From Mikania micrantha (Eukaryota > Streptophyta > Magnoliopsida > Asterales > Asteraceae), in NCBI GenBank assembly GCA_009363875.1, contig CM018683.1, positions 61,210,981-61,274,980 of the forward strand: a stretch of DNA of 64,000 bases. The letters run 5' to 3'. A model generated the notes under the pieces. It was not told the DNA's origin and ran no database searches. It saw only the letters and a list, made by a program, of their open reading frames with translations. The stretch's first letter is position 1, and each line of letters starts with the position of its first letter. Below, piece by piece: positions 33,703 through 45,329 of this stretch. The translations under genes were made by a program, and so were the position numbers.

Positions 33703-34794
33703 TGTAACATCAGTGCCGGAAACGTAACCGGAACAGTGATCTACACATTAACATGAACAGTAATTCAGGTACAAACTATACGCATTCATTCTATGTCATT
33801 ATCATTTCATGTTATCATAGAACAATATCAAAATCATTGCAGAATCGTAACTCAGAACCATGGTTCAACGGTGAGACATTTATCGGAGGACACAGAACCA
33901 TCACGTGATTGTTAGTTAGGGTTCTACTATGTATAAACGTATGTGAGGATATACAGAACAAAACAACAACGGATGTCGTTACGTGAATGCTAAATCGACG
34001 GATTATTCGTATAGGTGACGATCTGTACGAATATATATGAAAGTTTAACGTTCTGAATGATGTCTAATAATTAGAAAACCATATTGAAAAGTGTAGTTAT
34101 CGTCGTATTCGTACGGGTGACGATTCGAACGAATACGCGCGACGACTGTACGTTTCGATTTAAAATGTAAATTTAAATATTTTCAGAAAATTTAAAATAA
34201 ACAGAAAATATTTAGTTAATTTACTAGGAATTACCACCTAAGTTAAATTTATAAACTTTACTTTTAAAATCAAGACGTATCGTACGAAAACAAAATGAAA
34301 CCGACATTTTTACGCGAAACCGAGCGACCGAACACACCCGAGTAGTTGAAAGCCATTAATATGGCAATAAATGCCATATTCAAACCCCCACCTACCCATC
34401 TTCTCCAAATTCCCGTCACTCTCTCTCTACTTTCTCTCTACAACCCTAAGCTCTATCTCCTTCATTTCTCCACGAAATCAAGCCATCTTGGTGTCAAAAC
34501 GACCACTACAACTCGTAGATCACGAAAATACAGACGATCTGAACTTTGAACCAGCCGATTTGTGGTAAAAACGAGTTCTTTGTCACAGTTTTAGGGTTTA
34601 CAAAACCCTTATGTTCGAACCAGGTTTTAGCCGATTCTAGCCTTCAAAATCTTAGGGAAACACCACAAAACACACTTAGGATGTGTTAGGAACGTGCTAG
34701 GAAACAAGGGCTGGTCGTTAGATCGAAAATGGGATTTCATGACGATGAGCTTCGAAGGTCCGAATGAGAATACCAGTTCACCGATTGAGCATAC

Positions 34795-35120
34795 TGCCCA
34801 CATTCGGCCGAATGGCCTAGGGCCGAAGGAGTCCTCACATTCGGTCGGTTTAAGCCCCATTCGGCCCTGCTAGTTCGGACCAAGCCTCATACGCACTAGG
34901 CCCCATTCGGCTCAGCAAGTTTTCATTCGGTTCATCCAGCCAATCGGACACTTCAGTCGTATGACCACCCATTCGATCGGCCTAGCTTTCCCTTCGGTTG
35001 GGGCCTTCATCCTTCAGCAGACCTCTTTCGGCCATGTCATCATTCGGTCGAGGCTCATTAGCATCAACCCTTCATTCGGCCAAGTGCATAAACACAACCA
35101 TTCGGCTAGGCTACATTCGG
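34795..35120. repeat. CATTCGG/CCGAATG array in LTR family X
   Basis: More than a dozen CATTCGG or CCGAATG motifs in about 330 bp, often as CATTCGGCC. The array lies just downstream of a pyrimidine-rich putative start region, so it would be in transcribed leader. Copy 1 has the related CATTCGCATGG array. Confidence 0.75.
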
Positions 35121-36540
35121 ATAAGCTGAAACACTAGTCGGCCAATCTCATGGGATTGTGAGTTCATGGCATGCATGGGTGATTACGTGGATACATGCAT
35201 GGGGAGGGAAACCTAATAAGGTTATATACTAAAACTTTCTAGATGATAATAAAATGTAACCATGAAGTGTTGGATACAAGTTGGGCATAGGATGCGGTTT
35301 AATCATGGGTGATGGAATGTACATTGGGTCTAAAACACATGGATTCAATTAAAGAAAACATGAATTAGGGTTTTTAAGGAAAATGGTTTCTTAAATCGTA
35401 CTAACAACTAAACATGGGTTGTGAACATTATTTGAGTTCAACAGTCTAAGTATATGGAGGTGGATGTATTATACACATCTAATACTTAGAAATTTCATGA
35501 GAACACGCAACTACATTAGGTTGTTCTTTTGAACTACCTAGGATGGGTTGCACACATAAATGATCAAAGAATTATGGGATAATCAAGAACTAGTAATGGG
35601 CCCAAGGTTAATCAAATGAGATTAACCTAAGCCCATCATGCTTAATTATATTTCTCTCAAATTAATTATGTTTTTAATAAAAGAAATTGATTTATAAACC
35701 ATATTAAATTAAATTAAATGATTTCTAACTAAATTATTAACTTAAATTGAATTATTTAAATGTGTTAATTAAAGACTTGTGATGAAATTAACATAAACCT
35801 TACTTAGCTAAGGTTTAGTAATGATAATTCATGGGATAACGGGTTATAAACGGGTAATACGTTTAGACTAGTTATAAAGAATCATAGAAAAACATTAGTG
35901 ACATAGGACACTTAGTTGTACACCGAGATCAAAACCCTAGATACGTCTATTATAAATACTTATAGTATTCGAATCCTCTTAAAACAACTCAGGTTCTGAA
36001 GAAACATAGTCTGCAAGTAACGAGTGTGCATTTTGTTGTAAATCAATACAGAGCAACACAGGTGAGTTCATTGCCCCTTTTTCTAGACATTTTTGTTTTC
36101 AAACGCGGGGCTGAGAAGCATGCGTAAACCTTTTCTATAAATATGTTTTACATAAATGCTTTTACTTACTGTATGTTTTATATACATGTTTGTATTCCTA
36201 GACTCCTGTCTAGGTGAATTATATGCAGGTTTAATCAACAAATTAATAAATTACTCTGATTGAGTAATACAACAATTCTAAATCAAACACTTATTCTATC
36301 AAATTCAAATTCACTGAATCTAAACTCAAAGTGTGATCAATAGAAATTAAACTAAAGAATCAAATCCAAGGAATCTAAGAAATCTAATTTAGTGTATGTT
36401 CAAGAAAACTAAGGATCAAATTCAAAAGTGTTGTAGCCATGGAATTCTAAGGATCAGAATCAAGAGAATCATATCCGTGTGTGAATCAAAGAACTAATGA
36501 AATCATTAACTAATGAAATCATTAACGAACAAGTTAAGGT

Positions 36541-36800
36541 GGATGTCAGTTGTATGCAGATCGAGACCACGTGTTAACACACGGAAAGTCCCGTCATAAA
36601 TAGTAGACTTTTATAGTCAAGCTATATGGGCATAAATCAAACGATCAAACGAATTCTAAAGAACAAAGACGATCAGAATCAAAGGATATCCTAAAGTCCC
36701 GACATGTAGAGTAGACCTGAGGGTCAAGCTAATATGGGCACATCATGAAAGTCCCGACACATACAGGTAGACTCATTTGGGTCATGCCTGATATGGGTCA
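36541..36800. repeat. AAGTCCCGACA...TAGAC...ATATGGG repeats
   Basis: Three related blocks (about 36585, 36692 and 36749) read AAAGTCCCG(T/A)CA, then TAGTAGAC/GAGTAGAC/GGTAGAC, then GTCAAGCT.ATATGGG or a variant. Spacing is irregular (roughly 60-110 bp). Confidence 0.6.
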
Positions 36801-37059
36801 CGCGTGGGACAGTACAACTTGGACACCACCAACAACTAAGACTAATTGATTGAGTCAAATAAGGCCCAATCATCATATCTTAGTTGTATTTAAATGATTA
36901 ATTATTAATTTAATTAAGCATTTAATATCATGTTTCTACAAGTGCTATGGGTGATCATGAATACGTGATGAACTCAAGAAATCAGTAGTATTTCAATTTG
37001 TGGAAATCAAAATCTAATATGACGGTGAAGGAAATGAAATACTTAATTATCATTAACAA

Positions 37060-37356
37060 CAATATGTTAAGCAGTTCGGTATGTGGTGGGACGGTGGCTG
37101 GGCGGGCGGTAAGTTCGACCCTACATATGCTCTATATATAAGCATACTTGATTGGATAACATAGGTGGTTGTTGGTGAGGTTGAGGTTGTCATTTCGGGG
37201 GATCAAGGTTAACAGTTTTCAGGGTAATCAAACATGGTGGATCAATGGTATGGGATGAAATGCTTAATTATTACCAGGAACAATATATCATGTGGTTTGG
37301 TATGTGGTGGGACGGTGGCTGGGCGGGCAGTAAGTTCGACCCTACATATGCCCTAT
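37060..37356. repeat. 221-bp tandem duplication broken by a retrotransposon
   Basis: ATGTGGTGGGACGGTGGCTG occurs at 37081 and 37302 (period 221). The continuation of unit 2 resumes at 40585 (ATATAAGCATATTGAACTGG), matching 37136 onward. Unit 2 is therefore the insertion target of the element at 37357-40579. Confidence 0.85.
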
Positions 37357-37939
37357 TGTTGGGTCTAGAAAAGTCAAAACCAACGGTTAATTTGGATAGA
37401 TGAAATGTAAACATGAAGTATTATGTATTTTTTGATTAGGGAGCAACGAGTTACCGCACGAGCCACTAAAGACTCAAGATTACGAAGACACTTGATGACC
37501 AAAAGACCCGAAGACCACAACAAATGATAAAGCTTAATTTATTATTTATTATTTATTATTTATTATCATTTTGTTGTATTTGTTGTTTTTATGGTTGTAG
37601 GTCATGTGACACTATAAATAGAGATTATTCTCATTTGTAGTAAATTAACACAGACAAGAGAGTGTGTGAGGGTGTGCTTCAATGTAATCCTGAGAGGGCT
37701 CTCGCCCATGAACTCCATGGATTCTTTATCCATGGAGTTTGAGAGCATGAGAGGGGTAGGTAATGTAATCTTGTTGAATGATTAAACTACTATTGTTATA
37801 AATCATCTGTTTGTTCATCAGTTTACATTACATCTCAGATTCTTGTTTATGTTCTTCACCCATCTTCAAGACTTTTCTCTGTTCAGAAATGGTTAATCTT
37901 CATAAATCGGGTAGGTCCTATTCCGCAACCGGTTTTACA
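37357..37939 (+). repeat. 5' LTR of the LARD-like element (583 bp)
   Basis: It contains a TATA box (37613-37620) after an (ATTATTT)n run and a hairpin AACTCCATGGATTC...ATCCATGGAGTTTGAGA in the transcribed leader (about 37710-37745). Confidence 0.95.
37613..37620 (+). promoter_or_regulatory. TATA box of the LARD-like 5' LTR
   Basis: TATAAATA in context CACTATAAATAGAG; the same box occurs in the 3' LTR at 40253-40260. Confidence 0.65.
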
Positions 37940-37941
37940 AT

Positions 37942-37954
37942 TGGTATCAGAGCC
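37942..37954 (+). other. primer-binding site (tRNA-iMet) of the LARD-like element
   Basis: TGGTATCAGAGCC, a full match to the usual iMet PBS, two bases after the LTR end. Confidence 0.9.
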
Positions 37955-38372
37955 AAGTTCCCGAGATTATCATTCTAACCATTGATTCTCTCAAACTTGT
38001 GCTCAATACCCTGATTTTGTTTATTTTTGTGAAAGTTCTTAAAAGATGTTCTTGTTCTGGGTTCTACGTTCTTCAATTTATTTAGGGTATACTTTTTGTG
38101 TTTTGATATGGTAAACACAAGTGGGTTTTGACTCTCCCTAATATATGTCAAAACCCCACCCAAATCTGATCGTCATAAGATGAATAATCAAATTTTGTTC
38201 GTTTGATAAAAATGGAGGCGGCTGAAAATTTTTAGGGCAGCTGGGTTTGTTTCAGAAAAGAACATAATGATGACGACGGCGTTCTTGAATTTAAGGTTTT
38301 CAGAAGGTTTTATTTGATTGGTTTTCGGAAGCTCACCATGGATATTCTTTAAAATTACAAGTTTTTGATGGC

Positions 38373-38660
38373 TATTGCTTCCTATGGATATTGCTTCCTA
38401 TGGCTACTACTTCTGATTGGAAATTGCTTCCTAAGCACAAGTTGCTTCCGAAGCATAAAAATTGCTTCCTAAGCATAAATTGCTTCCGATGCACAATTTG
38501 CTTCCGATGCACAATTTGCTTCCGAAGCACAAGTTGCTTCCTAAGCATAAAATGCTTCCTAAGCATAATTTGATTCCGATTGGAAACTACTTCTGAAGCA
38601 TCTTCTGAAGACATCTCCTTCTGATGAGTGAAGCTTTTTCCGAAATTGAATTACTATTGC
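38373..38660. repeat. TTGCTTCC(T/G)AAGCA(T/C)AA array inside the LARD-like element
   Basis: About a dozen 15-30-bp units of the form TTGCTTCCTAAGCATAAA / TTGCTTCCGATGCACAAT. Many contain the inverted repeat GCTTCC..AAGC, and frames on both strands stay open because the unit is rich in TTC/AAG triplets. Confidence 0.8.
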
Positions 38661-38715
38661 TTCCGAGAGTTACTTCCAAAGAGCACAGGTATTATTGGTA
38701 TGTAAAGAAGTTAGT

Positions 38716-39262
38716 TTCTTAAGTGTTAATTTGTGATGTCCAAGTTCTAATGCATATGCAAATTAATACTTCTGAAGTTAACTAAACTGTTCTAAGAACC
38801 AAAGTTTTTGGTATAAAAGGAGGTTAGCTTCTTAAGTGCTAATTTATGATGTCCAAGTGCTAATGCATCTATAAATCAGTACTTATGAAGTTAACCAAAT
38901 ATTTCTTAAGTAAAATCATCTCTTGATATGTAATGTCTTATTTCTAAGTGTTAATTTGGATGATGTCCAAGTGCTAATGCATCTTCAAATCAACACATTA
39001 GAATTTGACAACATATGATTTTACTTTTGAAACACATTTGACTTTGATTCCCTCATTTGGTATGACAAGATGTTAACTTTCTAAGTGCTCATTTGTGATG
39101 TCCAAGTTCTAATGCATCTACAAATTAGCACTTTGAAATTAACAAAATAATTCATAAGTGATGTCTTTTCTTGATATGCAATGTCCACTTCTTAAGTGTG
39201 TATTTCTGTGATGTCCAAGTGCTAATGCATCCTCAAATAAACACTTTAGAAATTGATAACAT
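38716..39262. repeat. five-copy repeat with conserved CCAAGTGCTAATGCATC, period about 110-130 bp
   Basis: Copies begin near 38716, 38832, 38944, 39076 and 39192 with CTTAAGTG.TAATTT.TGATGTCCAAG(T/G).. followed by TAATGCATC, then AAAT.A.CACTT and AA.TTAAC. They diverge by some 10-20%, older than the LTR pair, so they are structural to the family. Confidence 0.75.
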
Positions 39263-40009
39263 ATGACATCACTTTTGAAACACATCAGCCTTTGGTTCGC
39301 TCGTTCGGTTTCATCATTGGAAGTACTTTACTCCTTGGCATGATAGAGCTGAAACTTATACATCATCAAAAAATCAAAATAAGTTAATGATGTCTATTCT
39401 ATAAGTCCAATTGGTGTTCCAGATCTGCTGCATGGAACATATTACCGGTTTGCAATGATTGCTTCCGAAGAACACTACTTGTTTTTGAAGACTTGATGGG
39501 TCTTCGCACATCAGTTATCTATATCATCAGTTTAGGGGGTATTGATGGATTAAACTGATGGCAAGTGTGTTATCAGTGGTTTATTAGTGAAGACTTTGGT
39601 TTCATTGATGTGAAGATTTCTTGTTTCTACTTTGAAGGCCTTTAAGAATTAGACTGTTGGGACATGCATTACATTTATCTTTGAACCTTTATCTGTCACA
39701 TGTTCATTACAAGGTTGGGATTCCTATACTTGAACTGACACCCTATATTCTGATATCCTTTGGTGGTGGGAATGAAGATTAAGATTGCTAATCGTAGGGG
39801 GAGCTTTATTAGAGGGGGATAAGATAAATGAAAAACATGGAACTTCATGAAGATTGTTTTGGGTTTGATAAGTGGAATAAAGATAGTTTCACAATTGTTG
39901 CGGTGAAAGAAACATGAATTGAATCTACACAAGTTCAATCTTATTATTCATGTTTGTTTCATCATACTTCTGCATTGGCTTACATTCATCTAACCAAATA
40001 GGGGGAGAC

Positions 40010-40579
40010 TGTTGGGTCTAGAAAAGTCAAGACCAACGGTTAATTTGGATAAATGAAATGTAAACATGAAGTATTATGTATTTGTTGATTAGGGAGCAAC
40101 GAGTCACCGCACGAGCCACTAAAGACTCAAGATTACGAAGACACTTTGATGACCAAAAGACCCGAAGACCACAACAAATGATAAAGCTTAATTTATTATT
40201 TATTATCATTTTGTTTTATTTGTTGTTTTTATGGTTGTAGGTCATGTGACACTATAAATAGAGATTATTCTCATTTGTAGTAAATTAACACAGACAAGAG
40301 AGTGTGTGAGGGTGTGCTTCAATGTAATCCTGAGAGGGCTCTCCCCCATGAACTCCATGGATTCTTTATCCATGGAGTTTGAGAGCATGAGAGGGGTAGG
40401 TAATGTAATCTTGTTGAATGATTGAACTACTATTGTTATAAATCATCTGTTTGTTCATCAGTTTACATTACATCTCAGATTCTTGTTTATGTTCTTCACC
40501 CATCTTCAAGACTTTTCTCTGTTCAGAAATGGTTAATCTTCACAATTCGGGTAGGTCCTATTCCGCAGCCGGTTTTACA
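40010..40579 (+). repeat. 3' LTR of the LARD-like element (570 bp)
   Basis: It differs from the 5' LTR by loss of one 14-bp ATTATTT-type unit and a handful of substitutions. Confidence 0.95.
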
Positions 40580-41009
40580 CCTATATATAAGCATATTGAA
40601 CTGGATAGTATAGGTGGTTAATGGTGAGGTTAAGGTTGTCATTCAAACGGTTTATTCAAATTCATTTTTAAATAAAACTACATTAACTCACCAACCATGT
40701 GTTGACTTGATCTTTTTGCATGACTTCTCAGGTAACGAACATGTCTAAGAAAGAAGTTATTGCTTTTGGACTAGGATATCAGATAGAGGACCTAATATTT
40801 TGGACCTGCATATTTTTGAACATCATTTTATAATTTATTTTGTATATCTTGTGCAGATACAAGATAGAAAAATTATGATGTTGATAGTAGATTTACATTG
40901 TTAAATTATGAACAAAACTGATGTAATTTAACTTTTTAATTCTATTTTCATTTAGTAGTTTCTCATTATATATCATGTGCATTGTAAACAATCTGATCAT
41001 CATGATTAT

Positions 41010-43147
41010 TGTCACACCCCCACCTCTCGTCACCTGAGATGTTGTCACATGTCACACTGGAGAGGTTGCGGAAGCATAGTGGTGATGTCTCCGAGATGAG
41101 GGGTGACTTACTTGAACCGGTAACACAGTACACAGATTAACTTAAAATAAATATTTTACAAGGGTTTCGTAAAAACATCAACTTAATAGCTAAGTTTATT
41201 ACACAATCTGATACATTAAAGTTCAACTATGTGAAGTGTATCCTCACTGTGTTGTCACCGTTGCCCTGCAAAAATGTTGAGTTTGAAACGTCAGCACAAA
41301 GCTGGTGAGTTCGACAGTTCAGTTTGAACAATATGATATGATAAGTAATGTTCACAGAAAGTTCAGTTCTGGATAACCATGGGACCCGTATCTAGTTCCT
41401 TTCGGACAGTTGTTCGTTCACGAAGATACTACCCGTCGGTAAATATCTTAATGCCTCGTTATCTTAATGTCTATCACTAACATTAAGAAGTTGTAATGGA
41501 AACAAGTACCAAACATTCACACCAGGGGAGATGCAATCCTCCCAGCAAATGGGTTGTCAGCCAATAGTACTATCAATGGTTCCTGTTCGGCCGCACATGG
41601 GTTCACTAGATACAGTTAACGAATGAGTGATGCATATCATATGTTCAGAAAACAGTTTGTAGAGTTACCCCGATGTTTATAAAACAGTAAAGAGAAAAGG
41701 GGTCGTACGAAACTCACTTGATATCACAAAGGAATAAGAACACTCGCAACTGGTGCTAATAATGTAATTCTGCAATAGTTTATGTTCAAGATGTTATTAA
41801 TGTTTTAACTTACTGATTAAATTGTCTTGAACGTCCAATGTCAAAGACATTGCCTTAATAGTCATCAAACCAATATAAGATTTTTAATGATTATCTTAAT
41901 ATCATATCATACAATGTATGATAATGTAGGAACCTATACTGATTCAGGTTCCTAATACTAGGTTGATGACACCCTTGATTAGTCCGTATAATCTCAGATT
42001 AACCAAATAGTTAATGTTGTTGATTATAATGATAACACAGTTCCTAGACAGTTTAATGGCTTAGGAATGATCAATCCTTGTTATTGATTACCCAAATATC
42101 ATGAAATATCACAATGTAATATTAAAATAGGTTTTATAACCATGTTTAACATATTAATCTGACTGTTATCAGTAACATCAGATAATCGTTCCAACGAGTA
42201 TGTTAATGATTGCGATTAGTTTGAAACGCCCAACTTTCACGTTGCATGTCAAAGATTAATCAAACTAATCACCTACATTGTCACAATCAAATGGTTTAAA
42301 TCATTATAACCATTGTTATGATTTCATGCAAACCGGGCATTACAACGGCTCAAAACAAGGATTTACCCGTTAACAGTTCGAGTTTATCATTTATAATCAA
42401 TCCTAGCCATCATCTAGGCAATAATCAACAACCCTAACTATCCCATTACGTTCAAAATCAAGATTTAATCAATAAAAATCAAACTAGAAGGTTTAAAATG
42501 AACCATTACCTATTCTGACGGATTCCAGCGGATGAAAAGATGATCTGGACTCGTATTAACGTTCCCGGATACGATATAAACGTTCCAGAGGCTTTAAAAC
42601 AAAGATTTGAGGTGTTGGATGATGAATTTTTCGAAGGTGGTGGTGGTGTCGTCGACTGGAAGCAACAAGAAGATGATGATGATGATTGATGAAATCTGAT
42701 CTTTTTAAGCAAGTTGGCGACAACACCATCCGTCGCGTACCGCGGAGAAACAAAAAGTAGGCTTCGCGTACCGCGGAGGATTCCGGAGAAATCTCAGATA
42801 TTTTCAAGCATCGCGTACCGCGGAGAACCCTCAACTTCTCCATCGCGTACCGCGAAGACCATTTCTTTCCATTTTCGACAGAAACTTCGTTTCGCGATTC
42901 CGGGCAATCCATAACTCCGTTTTGCGAACGGTTTTCGCCCACGTTCATCATTTTTCACCTACTATCATCACATACCAATTTCGATTGTTATCTCCACGTG
43001 GATTTTAAACACGATCAAATGTGCTCACTCTGTTGCTGACGTAACTCTTTGTACGCAATTATCACAATTATCATTCCCGATATCGCGCCCCGAGACAATT
43101 CCGCCCGACGGGACACACGATCCGGCCCGCCGGCTCGGGGTGTGACA
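41010..43147 (-). repeat. Tekay-like LTR, probably solo (2,138 bp)
   Basis: The edges are TGTCACACCCCC at the left and GGGGTGTGACA at the right. Internal landmarks match the LTR at 3556-6492 in orientation: AAAGCTGGTGAGTTC (about 41300), terminal CACCCC and a U3 palindrome array. No PBS or coding lies on either side. The flanks attat and taaac do not form a target duplication, so it may be the product of unequal or inter-element recombination. Confidence 0.75.
42733..42856. repeat. array of four TCGCGTACCGCGRA motifs in the second Tekay-like LTR
   Basis: Copies at 42733-42746, 42764-42777, 42811-42824 and 42843-42856 read TCGCGTACCGCGGA (the last TCGCGTACCGCGAA). Their distance from the U3 end (290-415 bp) is like that of the first LTR (360-480 bp). 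Confidence 0.75.
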
Positions 43148-44508
43148 TAAACTTCATAAATTTTATTAAAGTTATATATTAACTTTAATGTTTGTAAGTT
43201 TTACGTAATTATAAATCAAAGAAAATATTTTATCAACATTGTTTTAATAAATAACAATATATTTATTTTAACAAACTAACAAATTATTAATTGATTTTTA
43301 ATTTGTTTAAGATTAATTTATTTTGTGTAACATAGAAACTATAAACCTTTTAAATTTATTAAAATTATATTTAATATTTTTTAATTCATTGTTAGTTAAC
43401 AATTTATTTTATAAATTAAACATTTACCAATTTTCTAAATTAAATCAAAAACTATAAAGTATTTAACCAATGTTATAACTACAAAATATTTTTGAAACAA
43501 ATCCATTTACAAACATTCACATATGGGTTCTAATTACAACATGGTATTAGGAATTCCATAAAAGTCATAGTCACATTAGTTTATATTTGATTGTACAATA
43601 TAGGTTGATTAAATTGAGTGGATATTATTTGACTACACACTTGGCATTATTTGCAAACTAGTTCATCCTTCCAGGCGAGTTTTCATAACCCCTCTTTTAT
43701 GCTTTTATTTTTGGGGTGAAACATGTTACAACTATTACACTATAACTTAAACTGTTATTCATGTGAACTTAGCTTAATGGTCTTAGATGTAGTGAGCTTT
43801 ATTTATGAATTTGCATTGATCACAAACTTAAACTTTCTGGTAAACAATGATAGATCTATTGGCTCGGCCAGACCCACCGATGTTTGATTAACCCTCCAGG
43901 GGAAGCCTGCGCTGATTGTTTGCTACTTCAGCATTGTTAGGAATGCTAAACTTGGTCAAACTTTATCTGTTAACATTATTTGATATGCTTTTACATGCTT
44001 CATTCATTATTCTAGTTCATTCTTCTTAGCATGGTTGTAAAAATTCCCACTAAGCCGATTAATCGCTAGTCCCCTAAGGCCGACTAGGCCTGACTATCCG
44101 ATTAGGCCGATTAATCCTGAATAATCCCAATTAATCCTTAGTCCCCACCCCCACAGACTGACTAGCGACTAGCGATTTCTACAAAATTGCTTCTTAGTAT
44201 TCACATGTGACAACTATATATGTATATTATATCAATTATTTTTGGTGTGTGTGCTTTAAACCTGTGAAGCTCACCAACTTTATAGTTGACCTTTTATTTT
44301 AAACATGTTTCATGTGGAACTGCTAACTAAGATTATTTTTGTGATCACATTAGAGCTTGGACCTAGTTAATTAGTTAGGTTTGTAGATATGTAAAATTTT
44401 TTTGTAATGACATTAAATGTGAGTATTTACAATTTAGTACCTTGTGCTTTTGAACAATCTACACTTTGTGAATGCCCCGATGATTCCGCCATTGGTCGGG
44501 GTGTTACA
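43148..44508 (+). repeat. LTR-like sequence (family Y), right end defined
   Basis: It ends GGTCGGGGTGTTACA at 44508, a Ty3/gypsy LTR end. It contains the CCAGGCGAGTTTTCATAACC and TTTTTGGGGTGAAACATG boxes found, diverged, in family X. The left edge is unknown; the neighbouring Tekay-like LTR may have replaced it. No PBS follows. A hAT MITE sits inside at 44030-44189. Confidence 0.5.
44030..44189. mobile_element. hAT MITE, 160 bp
   Basis: The ends CATGGTTGTAAAAATTCCC and CAATTTTGTAGAAATCGC (reverse complement) are matched inverted repeats starting with CA. The target duplication CTTCTTAG (44022-44029 and 44190-44197) is exact. The interior is rich in CGATTAATC/GGCCGACTAGG. Same family as 46836-47020. 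Confidence 0.9.
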
Positions 44509-44639
44509 TGCACTATTTGTGTATCCCGACTTATGTGTTCAATTGTTTGAAGGTTCTACTTCTGGTGGCTTTGATAGTTGCGGAAGTAATCTACACTTCC
44601 TCATCCCTTTGAGGATGTCTTTGAACACAATTTAAATGA

Positions 44640-45010
44640 TTTTTAGGATATTGAATGCACACAAATGGATCCCTCACTTCAAGATGTTAGTGAGGATTCG
44701 TCGGATCTTTCTAAAAAAGAAGGAAAGAAATGAAAACGTAAAGAAACAATAAATTCGGGAGCATATTAAGAAGTTAGCAAAGATGATGATTAAAAACCAC
44801 AAGGCTTCTAATGATGTGAAGGCATGCATGGCAAAGTTGGGGACAATGGGATGGGATGGGATGGGATGGGATGAGTTCGACAGTGTTATTGCTTTTTAGT
44901 GAAAGTGTTGATATTAAGAAGGTGTGGTTACAACTTCAACCACAAACTTATGAGCTATGGGTTAAGAACGTCATATTGAAGTATAAGTTTTTTTTTGATT
45001 CTATGATAGA
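44640..45010 (+). pseudogene. Harbinger-associated Myb/SANT-like ORF, decayed
   Basis: Frames here give a basic stretch with KKLAKMMIKNHKASNDVKAC and, after a (GGGAT)n run (about 44848-44873), LLFSESVDIKKVWLQLQPQT and YELWVKNVILKYKF. The order resembles the C-terminal half of plant Myb/SANT-like proteins that accompany PIF/Harbinger transposases. Stops and frame changes interrupt it. The call rests partly on the transposase relic just downstream. Confidence 0.4.
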
Positions 45011-45019
45011 TACTTTAGA

Positions 45020-45240
45020 TGCTATGATCATACTTGGATGTTTTTTGAATCCAGTTGGATGTTTTTTGGATGTATGTCATGGATGTTTTTTGATGTTACA
45101 TGTTTGGATGTTTTTTAAATCTAGTTGGATATTTTTTGATGTTAAATGTTTGAATGCATTTTGAATCTAGTTGAATGTTTTTTGATTTAAATGTTTGGAT
45201 ATTTTTTGAATCTAGTTGGATGTTTTTGAATCTATTTTTG
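45020..45240. repeat. GGATGTTTTTTGAATCTAGTT irregular tandem repeat
   Basis: About nine units of TTGGATGTTTTTTGAATC(C/T)AG with varying gaps; it generates an open but meaningless frame. Confidence 0.75.
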
Positions 45241-45329
45241 TAACATGTCACATATTCATTCGGATGATGAGATTCTTGTTTTCATTTTGCTTTGTTGTTA
45301 TTGGATACAACTAGCCTTAATAAGAGCTA

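Larger units (their letters stand above)
37357..40579 (+). mobile_element. complete non-autonomous LTR retrotransposon (LARD-like)
   Basis: Two near-identical LTRs (37357-37939 and 40010-40579) both start TGTTGGGTCTAG and end GGTTTTACA. A tRNA-iMet PBS TGGTATCAGAGCC (37942-37954) and a polypurine tract ATAGGGGGAGAC just before the 3' LTR define the orientation. The 5-bp target duplication cctat is exact (37352-37356 and 40580-40584). The 2.07-kb interior has no gag or pol frame, only repeats, so it must borrow proteins. The LTRs differ by one short ATTATTT-type indel and a few substitutions, so insertion is fairly recent. Confidence 0.95.
33703..40950 (+). repeat. LTR family X, copy 2, interrupted by a nested retrotransposon
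   Basis: It starts TGTAACATCAGTGCCGG, a typical LTR start. It is collinear with 11780-13450 over 33960-36110 (GACGATTCGAACGAATACGC, a CT-rich leader, the CATTCGG array, the GGGGCTGAGAAGCATG box). Downstream come AAGTCCCGACA repeats and a 221-bp tandem duplication, split by the element at 37357-40579, and a CATGACTTCTCAGGTAACG box at about 40720. The right end is not defined. No coding region is seen. Confidence 0.5.

Noticed and set aside
36541..36800. Spaced repeats that might suggest a CRISPR-like array
   Set aside because: Units differ in sequence and spacing, the genome is a plant, and the blocks belong to an LTR.
38372..38614. 80-codon frame with repeated LRKQFMLRKQIVHRKQ
   Set aside because: Product of the GCTTCC repeat array in the non-coding interior of the LARD-like element; open on both strands.
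40580..41009. Joining family-X LTR to family-Y LTR as one element across the Tekay-like LTR
   Set aside because: The GAGTT..CCCC..TTTTTG box occurs in both parts, so they cannot be one LTR; no target duplication supports the join.
41010..43147. Full-length retroelement rather than solo LTR
   Set aside because: No PBS, polypurine tract or coding sequence beside either edge.
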